Below, piece by piece: positions 6,907 through 12,693 of a stretch of DNA of 12,693 nt. Position 1 is the first letter of the stretch, and every line of letters starts with the position of its first letter. The notes under the pieces were generated by a model. The model ran no database searches. It was not told the origin of the DNA and saw nothing but the letters and a program-made list of their open reading frames with translations. The stretch comes from JBARRS01 sp049644345 (lineage in GTDB: Bacteria; Actinomycetota; Thermoleophilia; Gaiellales; Gaiellaceae), in assembly GCA_049644345.1 (NCBI GenBank), contig JBARRS010000031.1, forward strand, positions 1-12,693, read 5' to 3'. The translations under genes and the position numbers were made by a program.

Positions 6907-8313
6907 GTGACCCCGCTCGCGCGGCGTCTGACGCTCCTCGCGACGATTCTCGGCTCCTCGATCACGTTCCTGGACGCCACCGTCGTGAACGTGGCACTGC
7001 CGACGATTCAGCGCGACCTGCACACCGGCCTCGCGGGCGAGCAGTGGATCGTCCTCTCGTACTCGCTCACGCTCGCTTCGCTCTATCTGGTCGGTGGCGC
7101 GCTGGGCGACTTGTTCGGACGGAGGCGCGCGTTCGTCGGTGGAGTGATCGGCTTTGCGGCGGCGTCGGCGCTCGCAGGTGCCGCGCCGGACGAGACGACG
7201 CTCATCGTCGCCCGCTCCCTTCAGGGCGTCGCCGGCGCGCTGCTGACGCCGGGAAGCCTCGCGCTGCTGCGCGCCGCATACGGCCCGGACAGCGCCCGCG
7301 CGATCGGGCTCTGGTCGGGCTGGTCCGGCATCTCGACTGTTGCCGGCCCGCTCGCGGGCGGCGCGCTCGTCCAGTGGGTGAGCTGGCGCTGGATCTTCTA
7401 TGTCAACCTGCCGCTCGCAGCCGCGACAGTGGCGCTCGCGCTGGCAGGAAGCGGGAAGGAGCACGAGGTCACCGAGCACGGACGCCTCGACGTGCTCGGC
7501 GCCGCGCTGGCAGCGGCTGCGTTCGGAACCGTGACCTACGGCTTGGTCGAGGGCCCGCAGCGAGGCTTCGGGAACGGCTCGGTCGTCGCAACCCTCGCAC
7601 TGGGCGCCGCGGCCTTTGTCGCGTTTCTGCTGCGCGAGCTGCGGGCCCGGGAGCCGCTGCTGCCGCTCGAGCTCTTCCGTAGGCGCCTGTTTGCGGTCGC
7701 GAACGCCGAGACGTTCTTCGTCTACGCGTCGCTCTCCGGCTTTTCTTTCTTCTTGACGCTCTATCTCCAGTCGGTGCCGGCGTACACGCCGCTCGTCGCC
7801 GGCCTCCTGACCATGCCGATCAGCGCGATCCTGCTCGTGCTCGCGCCGGTGTTCGGCCGGCTGGCCGACCGCCACGGGCCCCACCTCTACCTGACCGCGG
7901 GACCGATCGTGATCGCGGGCTCGATGCTCTTGCTGCTTCTCTACGACGGCGGCGGCCTCTGGACGCGCCTAGTCCCGTCGATCGTGATCTTCGGGCTCGG
8001 CCTCTCCGCTGTCGTCGCCCCGATCACCGCCGCCGCGCTCCAAGCGGCGCCCGATCGGCTCGCGGGCGTTGCCGCGGGCGTGAACACGACACTCTCGCGG
8101 CTCGGCGGCCTCATCTCGATCGCCCTGCTCGGTCTCGTCGTCGCGCTCGTCTACAACGCACCCGGCGTGCCGCTTGCGAAGAGCCAGCGCGGCGCCGAGC
8201 AGCGAGCGTCCTCCACCCGCGCCTTCCATGCAGCGATGATCGGCGCGGCCGCCCTCGCGCTCGCCGGCGCCGCAATCGCAGCGGCCGGACTAGGAAAGCG
8301 GGAGCACACCTAG
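6907..8313 (+). CDS. DHA2-family MFS drug exporter
   Basis: Proton-driven efflux pump of 468 residues in the inner membrane, of the EmrB/QacA (DHA2) type. The first membrane helix ends in FLDATVVNVALP (21-32), the family's D1 signature with Asp23. Motif A is GGALGDLFGRRR (63-74). The antiporter motif C region is GISTVAGPLAGG (141-152), followed by WRWIFYVNLP (160-169). Hydrophobic segments continue to the end, consistent with 12-14 helices; the protein is slightly short for a 14-helix member. The GTG at 6907 is chosen because GAGGA lies seven bases ahead and the upstream residues are not protein-like. No TetR or MarR regulator gene adjoins it, so drug-induced control is not visible here. The substrate is unknown. 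Confidence 0.93.
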   Translation: MTPLARRLTLLATILGSSITFLDATVVNVALPTIQRDLHTGLAGEQWIVLSYSLTLASLYLVGGALGDLFGRRRAFVGGVIGFAAASALAGAAPDETTLIVARSLQGVAGALLTPGSLALLRAAYGPDSARAIGLWSGWSGISTVAGPLAGGALVQWVSWRWIFYVNLPLAAATVALALAGSGKEHEVTEHGRLDVLGAALAAAAFGTVTYGLVEGPQRGFGNGSVVATLALGAAAFVAFLLRELRAREPLLPLELFRRRLFAVANAETFFVYASLSGFSFFLTLYLQSVPAYTPLVAGLLTMPISAILLVLAPVFGRLADRHGPHLYLTAGPIVIAGSMLLLLLYDGGGLWTRLVPSIVIFGLGLSAVVAPITAAALQAAPDRLAGVAAGVNTTLSRLGGLISIALLGLVVALVYNAPGVPLAKSQRGAEQRASSTRAFHAAMIGAAALALAGAAIAAAGLGKREHT

Positions 8314-8354
8314 CTACCATCCAGGGGGCCGTCACTCGAGCTCCTGGAGAGCGC

Positions 8355-8678
8355 TTGGCCGCAGACCAGCAACCACTCCAGTTCCCGCGACCCCCGTCGC
8401 TCGGTCACGACTACCGCCTGGCCCGCTGCGAGGGCTACCGCGTCGAGGGGAGCGACGGGCGCGTCGGGACGGTCGCCGACGTCCTCTTCCGCGCCCGCCA
8501 CGATCGCCCGGACGCTCTCGTCGTCCGCGTCGGGCTCTTCAGGACTCGGTTCGTCGTGGTACCCGTCGAGGACGTGCTGGAAATCCTGCCCGGCGAGCAG
8601 AGGTTGATTCTTCGCCGGATGCCCACGTTGCCGGAGACCGGCACGCTCGGGGATCTCTGGGGCCGCCTGCGACGCTAG
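8355..8678 (+). CDS. PRC-barrel domain protein
   Basis: Small soluble protein of 107 residues with one PRC-barrel-like beta domain. The fold is suggested by GYRVEGSDGRVGTVADVLF (27-45), ALVVRVGLF (54-62) and FVVVPVEDVLEI (66-77), the usual run of short strands around a (S/G)xDGxxVG turn. Such domains occur in photosynthetic reaction centre H subunits, RimM and many small actinobacterial proteins of unknown role, so no specific function can be given. The start is the TTG at 8355, supported by GGAG five bases ahead; no ATG or GTG of this frame fits. It follows the MFS exporter gene by 41 bases and may share its transcript. Confidence 0.72.
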   Translation: MAADQQPLQFPRPPSLGHDYRLARCEGYRVEGSDGRVGTVADVLFRARHDRPDALVVRVGLFRTRFVVVPVEDVLEILPGEQRLILRRMPTLPETGTLGDLWGRLRR

Positions 8679-8684
8679 CGCCGC

Positions 8685-8690
8685 TACGCT
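8685..8690 (+). promoter_or_regulatory. Likely -10 element for the alcohol dehydrogenase gene
   Basis: TACGCT fits TAnnnT and ends nine bases before the GTG at 8700, which has no Shine-Dalgarno site. A leaderless transcript is likely. It falls in the 21-base gap after the PRC-barrel gene, so the dehydrogenase may have its own promoter. No -35 match is visible. Confidence 0.35.
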
Positions 8691-8699
8691 GTTTTCCGA

Positions 8700-9674
8700 G
8701 TGAGGGCGCTGCTCCTCGACGAGCCCGGGCGGCCGCTGCGGGAGGCGGAGGTGCCGAGGCCGGAGCCCGGGCCGGGGCAGGTGCTGATCCGGGTTCACGC
8801 CTGCGGTGTCTGCCGAACCGACCTGCACGTCGCCGACGGAGAGCTGCCCGATCCGAAGCTTCCGCTCGTGCTGGGCCATCAGATCGTCGGCACCGCCGAG
8901 GACGGTCGCCGGCTCGGCGTGCCGTGGCTCGGCTGGACCGACGGCGAGTGCCGTTACTGTCGGAGCGGCCGAGAGAACCTCTGCGACCGGGCCCGCTTCA
9001 CCGGCTATCAGCTCGACGGCGGCTACGCCGAATGGGCGGTCGCGGACGAGCGCTACTGCTTTTCCATTCCGGAGGCCTATCCGGACCTCCATGCGGCGCC
9101 GCTCCTCTGCGCAGGACTGATCGGCTACCGCTCGCTTCGGCTCGCGGGCGACGCCGAGCGGCTCGGCCTCTACGGCTTCGGCGCCTCGGCCCACATCGTC
9201 GCCCAGGTCGCGCGCTTCCAGGGGCGCCGCGTCTTCGCCTTCACTCGGGCCGGCGACACCGAGGCGCAGGAGTTCGCTCGCTCGCTCGGAGTGGAGTGGG
9301 CGGGCGACGCCCTCGCCCCGCCGCCGGAGGAGCTCGACGCGGCGATCATCTTCGCCCCGGTGGGGGAGCTCGTCCCGGCTGCGCTGCGCGCGACCGCGAA
9401 AGGAGGCGTCGTCGTCTGTGCCGGAATCCACATGAGCGACATCCCGTCTTTTCCCTACGAGCTGCTCTGGAGCGAGCGCGTGCTCCGCTCGGCCGCGAAC
9501 CTGACGCGTCTCGACGGCGAGGAGTTCCTCGCGCTCGCTCCTCGGGTTCCGGTACTGACGGAGGTGGAGACGTACCCGCTCGAGCGGGCGAACGACGCCC
9601 TTGACCGCATGCGGGCGGGTGAGGTACGGGGCGCGGCGGTACTCGTGGTCGAAGGCGGGAGGGCCGAATCCTGA
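8700..9674 (+). CDS. Zinc-dependent alcohol dehydrogenase
   Basis: Medium-chain NAD(P)-dependent alcohol dehydrogenase of 324 residues. Catalytic zinc ligands are Cys38 in ACGVCRTDLH, His60 in LGHQIVG and Cys137 in PLLCAG. The usual GHE is GHQ (Gln61), as in several propanol-preferring types. The structural zinc loop is TDGECRYCRSGRENLC: three cysteines (84, 87, 95) are kept but the first is Asp81. A Rossmann domain follows with LYGFGASAH (157-165). The strand-2 end FAFTRAGD lacks the acidic residue usual for NAD, so NADP use is possible. C-terminal motifs AGIHMSDIPSFPY and the final EVRGAAVLVV fit the family. The GTG at 8700 begins the conserved strand MRALLLDEPG. It is convergent with trpA, 37 bases apart, with no clear terminator. 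The alcohol substrate cannot be told. Confidence 0.93.
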   Translation: MRALLLDEPGRPLREAEVPRPEPGPGQVLIRVHACGVCRTDLHVADGELPDPKLPLVLGHQIVGTAEDGRRLGVPWLGWTDGECRYCRSGRENLCDRARFTGYQLDGGYAEWAVADERYCFSIPEAYPDLHAAPLLCAGLIGYRSLRLAGDAERLGLYGFGASAHIVAQVARFQGRRVFAFTRAGDTEAQEFARSLGVEWAGDALAPPPEELDAAIIFAPVGELVPAALRATAKGGVVVCAGIHMSDIPSFPYELLWSERVLRSAANLTRLDGEEFLALAPRVPVLTEVETYPLERANDALDRMRAGEVRGAAVLVVEGGRAES

Positions 9675-9711
9675 GGATCGCGAGCGTCTTCGACTGGCAG
9701 GAGGACTGGCT

Positions 9712-10425
9712 CTACCTGCTGACGGCGACGCCAGCGTCGACGGAGCGCCTGAGCGAGCGGACGTAGTCGCGCAGCGCCGCCGGGCCTTTCCGGGCGACCT
9801 CGACTGCGCGCGATCCGACCACGATCCCGTCCGCGAGCTCGGCCGCCGCGCGCGCGTGGGCGGGCGTCGAGATACCGAAGCCGGCGTAGAGCGGGACGTC
9901 GGTGAGGCCCCGCGCCCGCTCGACGAAGCCCGCGAGCGTGGGGGAGAGCTCGGCTCGCGCGCCGGTCGTCCCGGTCAGCGTGACGAGGTAGAGCCACCCG
10001 TCGGTCTGCTCGGCGGCAAGCGCGATTCGCTCGTCGGTCGAGGTCGGCGCGACGAGCTGGACGCGGCGAAGCTCGGGCCGGTCTCCGGCGGGGAGGTCTG
10101 CGACGATCAGGCTGGTTGCACCGGCGGCGGCCGCGTCTGCGGCGAAGGCCGCCCAGCCGTAGGCTTCGAGCAGCGACGAGTAGGTCATCGGCACGAGTGG
10201 AACGTTCACGCGCGCCCGCGTGCGCGCGAGACACTCGAGGCAGGCGGCAGTCCGCATTCCCTGCGCGAGCGCCCTCTCTGCGGCCGCACGGATCACCGGC
10301 CCGTCCGCCAGGGGATCGGAGAACGGGAAGCCGAGCTCCACCAGATCGGCCCCGCCCTCGACGGCAGCCTCCGCCAGCTCCGGTGTCTCGGGCCCGGCCA
10401 TCAGGTAGATCGCGAGCGTCTTCAC
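9712..10425 (-). CDS. trpA: Tryptophan synthase alpha subunit
   Basis: TrpA cleaves indole-3-glycerol phosphate to indole and glyceraldehyde-3-phosphate and passes indole to TrpB. The 237-residue protein is shorter than E. coli TrpA (268) because it starts at the first barrel strand, MKTLAIYLMAG, without the leading helix. Catalytic residues are kept in ELGFPFSDPLADGP: Glu30 and Asp41. Later motifs include VPMTYSSLLEAYG, LIVADLPAGD, TLTGTTGAR and YAGFGIST, the last near the phosphate site. The GTG at 10425 overlaps the trpB stop in the sequence GTGA, a classic coupled arrangement giving near-equal subunit output. It is the last gene of the visible trp operon. No hairpin terminator is seen in the 37 bases before the convergent dehydrogenase gene. 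Confidence 0.97.
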   Translation of the reverse strand: MKTLAIYLMAGPETPELAEAAVEGGADLVELGFPFSDPLADGPVIRAAAERALAQGMRTAACLECLARTRARVNVPLVPMTYSSLLEAYGWAAFAADAAAAGATSLIVADLPAGDRPELRRVQLVAPTSTDERIALAAEQTDGWLYLVTLTGTTGARAELSPTLAGFVERARGLTDVPLYAGFGISTPAHARAAAELADGIVVGSRAVEVARKGPAALRDYVRSLRRSVDAGVAVSR

Positions 10426-11525
10426 AGCACCTGCGCGAGATCCTTGTCGCCGCGGCCCGACAGACACACGAGCACGAGCTCCTCGTCGAGCTCGAGCGCC
10501 AACGCGAGCGCGTGCGCGGGCTCGAGCGCGGGGATGATCCCCTCCGTCTCGGCGAGCCGTCGAAAGGCCGACAGAGCTTGTTCGTCCGTCGCGCGGACGT
10601 ACTCGGCGCGGCCGGTCTCGCGCAGGAACGCGTGCTCGGGACCGACCCCGGGGTAGTCGAGCCCGGCGGAGATCGAATGCGCGTCGAGCACCTGGCCGTC
10701 GTCGTCGGCGAGCACGCGCGACCGGGCTCCGTGGAGGACCGCCGGCCGTCCGTCCCCAAGGCTCGCCGCACCGGCGGCCTCGACGCCGACGAGCCGTACC
10801 GGGTCGGCGACGAAGCCGGAGAAGATGCCGATCGCGTTCGAGCCGCCGCCCACGCAGGCGACGACGGCGTCCGGGAGACGTCCCTCGGCAGCGAGGATCT
10901 GCTCTCGCGCCTCGCGTCCGATCACCGATTGAAGCTCGCGAACGAGCTCGGGATACGGGTGTGGCCCCACACAGGAGCCGATGAGGTAGTGGGTCGTCTC
11001 GACGTTCGTGATCCAGTCGCGAATTGCCTCGCTCGTCGCTTCCTTCAGGGTCTGCGTGCCGAACTCGACCGGGCGCACCTCGGCGCCGAGCAGCTGCATC
11101 CGCTCGACGTTCGGCCGCTGCCGGCGCATGTCCTCGACGCCCATGTAGACGACGCAGTCGAAGCCGAAGCGCGCGCAGACAGTCGCTGCGGCGACGCCGT
11201 GCTGGCCCGCCCCGGTCTCCGCGACGATCCGGCGCTTGCCGAGGCGGCGGGCCAGCACCGCCTGCCCGAGCGCGTTGTTCAGCTTGTGCGCCCCGGTGTG
11301 GAGGAGGTCCTCGCGCTTCAGATACAGCCGCTTGCCGGGCGCGAAGCGCTCGGCAAGCGTGAGCGGCGTCGGCCGGCCGCCGTATGTGCGCCCGAGCTCG
11401 TCGAGCTCGGCCGCGAACGACGGATCATCGAGCGCCTCGCGCCAGCCCTGCTCGAGCTCGTCCAGCGCCGGGATCAGCGTCTCCGGCACATAGCGGCCTC
11501 CGTACTCGCCATAGGTCAGAGGCAC
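10422..11525 (-). CDS. trpB: Tryptophan synthase beta subunit
   Basis: TrpB joins indole and L-serine to make L-tryptophan using PLP; it forms the alpha2-beta2 complex with TrpA. The 367-residue protein has the PLP lysine in HTGAHKLNNALGQ (Lys81), the catalytic Glu103 in AETGAGQHG, the phosphate-binding loop GGGSN (226-230), and LSGRGDKD near the end with Ser357. It is the standard TrpB1 form (YGGRYVPETL start), not TrpB2. It is shorter than usual (about 397) partly because GVEAAGAASLGDGR lacks some eight residues found in other TrpBs between GVE and the AASL-like segment. The GTG at 11525 has GGAGG seven bases ahead and overlaps the trpCF end by ten bases. The longer open frame upstream lies inside trpCF and is not used. 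Confidence 0.97.
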   Translation of the reverse strand: MPLTYGEYGGRYVPETLIPALDELEQGWREALDDPSFAAELDELGRTYGGRPTPLTLAERFAPGKRLYLKREDLLHTGAHKLNNALGQAVLARRLGKRRIVAETGAGQHGVAAATVCARFGFDCVVYMGVEDMRRQRPNVERMQLLGAEVRPVEFGTQTLKEATSEAIRDWITNVETTHYLIGSCVGPHPYPELVRELQSVIGREAREQILAAEGRLPDAVVACVGGGSNAIGIFSGFVADPVRLVGVEAAGAASLGDGRPAVLHGARSRVLADDDGQVLDAHSISAGLDYPGVGPEHAFLRETGRAEYVRATDEQALSAFRRLAETEGIIPALEPAHALALALELDEELVLVCLSGRGDKDLAQVL

Positions 11526-12682
11526 CGCGCCGCCTCCACGAACGCGCGCACGCGCGCGTGGTCCTTGATCCCGGGCTCGACCTCGAGGCTCGAGCTCGCG
11601 TCGACCGCCCACGGCCGCACGAGCTCGATCGCCTGCCGGACGTTCTCCGGCGCGAGGCCGCCGGCCAGCACGACGCGTCCCTGGGCTGCCCGCGCCCGTT
11701 CGAGGTGCTGCGGATCCTCCTGTTTCCACGGCAGGTCGAGCACACGCGCGACCTCGTGTCCATCCCGAAGCAGCACGCCGTCGCGTCCACGCATACGCGT
11801 GCTGGGATCACGCGCGTACAGCTGCACGAGGTCGGCGCGGCCGTCGGTGATCTCGCCGACGTGGACGGCGACCGAGAGCATCGTCTCCGGGACCTGCAGA
11901 ACGGAGGGAGCCCGACGTGGGCTCTCGCGGGCGAGGATGAAGCCGGCCAGGTCCGCGCCGGCCTCCGCGGCGACGGCCACGTCCTCGTCGCGCGTGAGGC
12001 CGCAGACCTTGACGAGCGGCCGCTCGAGCAGCTGGCGCAGCTTGGCCGCGGGATCGGGAGCGCGCATCAGCGCCGAGCCCACGAGCATCGCGTCCGCGCC
12101 GGCGAGCTCGGCGGCGGCGCCGTGGGCGCGCGCGGTCACTCCGCTCTCCGCGACCACGACCCGGTCCCGCGGCGCGGCGGCGACGAGCTCTAGCGCCGTG
12201 GCGCGGTCGATCCTGAACGTCGTCAGGTCGCGCGTGTTGACGCCGATCGGGTCGGCGCCGAGCCGCACCGCGCGCGCGAGCTCGTCGGCGTCGTGGGCCT
12301 CCACGAGCGCGTCCATTCCAAGCTCTCGGACCCGCGCCTGGAGCGCCGCAGCCGCGACGTCGTCGAGGTCGCGCAGGAGCAGCAGGACGGCGTCGGCGCC
12401 TGCCGCGCGCAGGTCTTCGAGCTCGCGCTGCTCGTGGAAGAAGCCTTTGGCCAGCAGGGGAAGCCGGGCCGCTGCCCGCGCGGCCCGGAGATCCTCGAGC
12501 GAGCCGCCGAAGCGCTCGTCGACGAGGATCGAGATCGCTGCGGCACCAGCGTTCGCGAACTGCGCAGCGAGTCGTGCTGGGTCGGCGTCGGGCCTGAGGT
12601 CCCCGGCGGAGGGCGAACGGCGCTTGACCTCGGCAATCGCGCCGAGGCCGGGAGCGGCGAGGGCATCGCGGAATCGGCCCAT
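11516..12682 (-). CDS. trpCF: Fused indole-3-glycerol-phosphate synthase / PRA isomerase
   Basis: One 388-residue chain carries two consecutive tryptophan steps. The TrpC barrel (1-219) makes indole-glycerol phosphate: Glu18 and Lys20 in AEVKRRSPS, Lys79 in LAKGFF (the common KDF is KGF), Glu128 in LVEAHDADEL, Asn149 in GVNTRDL and Glu179-Ser180 in VAESGV. The TrpF domain (222-388) isomerises phosphoribosylanthranilate: Cys227 in KVCGLT, VQLY (286-289, where VQLH is usual), LAGGLAPENV and VDASSSLE. TrpF is strongly shortened and lacks the GGTGKxFDW segment; Asp316 in VLDLPW may be the general acid. The N-terminal helix of usual TrpC is also missing. The ATG at 12682 overlaps a TGA in TGATG, which could end an upstream trp gene, but this frame is also open to the window edge, so the true start is unsure. 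Domain order matches E. coli TrpCF. Confidence 0.92.
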   Translation of the reverse strand: MGRFRDALAAPGLGAIAEVKRRSPSAGDLRPDADPARLAAQFANAGAAAISILVDERFGGSLEDLRAARAAARLPLLAKGFFHEQRELEDLRAAGADAVLLLLRDLDDVAAAALQARVRELGMDALVEAHDADELARAVRLGADPIGVNTRDLTTFRIDRATALELVAAAPRDRVVVAESGVTARAHGAAAELAGADAMLVGSALMRAPDPAAKLRQLLERPLVKVCGLTRDEDVAVAAEAGADLAGFILARESPRRAPSVLQVPETMLSVAVHVGEITDGRADLVQLYARDPSTRMRGRDGVLLRDGHEVARVLDLPWKQEDPQHLERARAAQGRVVLAGGLAPENVRQAIELVRPWAVDASSSLEVEPGIKDHARVRAFVEAARCL

Positions 12683-12693
12683 CAGGCTGCCAC

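Noticed and set aside
5993..6910. Long plus-strand frames opposite the repeat protein gene
   Set aside because: They are Arg/Ala-rich mirror readings of the 54-bp tandem repeats, with no domain, and the minus frame has a good ribosome site, membrane segments and regular repeats.
6448..7884. 478-codon minus-strand open frame over the MFS gene
   Set aside because: It is opposite a clear DHA2 transporter and has a Gln/Arg/Glu-rich antisense composition; its end only reads the repeat protein gene out of frame.
8310..9431. 373-codon minus-strand open frame over the PRC-barrel and alcohol dehydrogenase genes
   Set aside because: Both plus-strand genes have recognisable motifs; the antisense frame has none.
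9455..10771. Long minus-strand frame crossing trpA and trpB in another phase
   Set aside because: trpA and trpB are certain in their own frames; this reading is Arg-rich and featureless.
11100..11525. Longer trpB with a 68-residue N-terminal extension
   Set aside because: The extra residues overlap the trpCF coding end in another phase and are Arg/Gly-rich; the GTG at 11525 has a GGAGG site and begins the conserved YGEYGGRYVPE start.

Overview
The window is GC-rich, uses many GTG starts and several apparently leaderless starts, and encodes a NucS/EndoMS mismatch endonuclease. This points to an actinobacterium. The trp cluster narrows it: trpC is fused to a trpF domain, whereas typical Streptomyces and Mycobacterium lineages lack trpF and use the bifunctional PriA. 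The fusion, the trimmed Trp enzymes and the general protein style suggest a deep branch such as Thermoleophilia (Gaiellales/Solirubrobacterales). That placement is an inference from sequence character, not a database result.

Layout. Positions 1-276 hold no confident gene, but there is a strong nested inverted repeat (8-103) and a weak left-edge open frame. A secreted NlpC/P60 peptidase (277-1323, minus) and nucS (1354-2028, plus) diverge from a 30-bp gap that appears to carry back-to-back -10 elements. Converging on nucS is a minus-strand two-gene unit: a small one-TM protein of unknown function (3321-3812) and a hyaluronan/chitin-synthase-like GT2 glycosyltransferase (2031-3314). A cyclophilin (3941-4399, plus) overlaps the stop of a secreted clan GH-A glycoside hydrolase (4396-5682, minus), which has a perfect 22-bp inverted repeat upstream. 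After a strong hairpin (5792-5823) comes an unusual membrane protein with seven ~18-residue ISDAASS-type repeats (5843-6781, minus). It diverges from a DHA2-type MFS exporter (6907-8313, plus), which is followed by a PRC-barrel protein (8355-8678) and a zinc alcohol dehydrogenase (8700-9674). The right end is a tightly overlapping tryptophan operon read leftward: trpCF, trpB, trpA.

How the genes work together. TrpCF, TrpB and TrpA catalyse the last steps of tryptophan synthesis (phosphoribosylanthranilate to indole-glycerol phosphate to tryptophan), and the overlapping stops and starts imply coupled translation. The left half leans toward the envelope: a wall peptidase, a polysaccharide synthase with a coupled membrane partner, a secreted glycosidase and a repeat-rich surface protein. 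No single known system is evident there. The most unusual items are the compressed TrpF domain, the repeat protein with its internal signal-peptide-like start, the GT2/small-TM pair, the shared-TA divergent promoter and the nested palindrome at the left edge.
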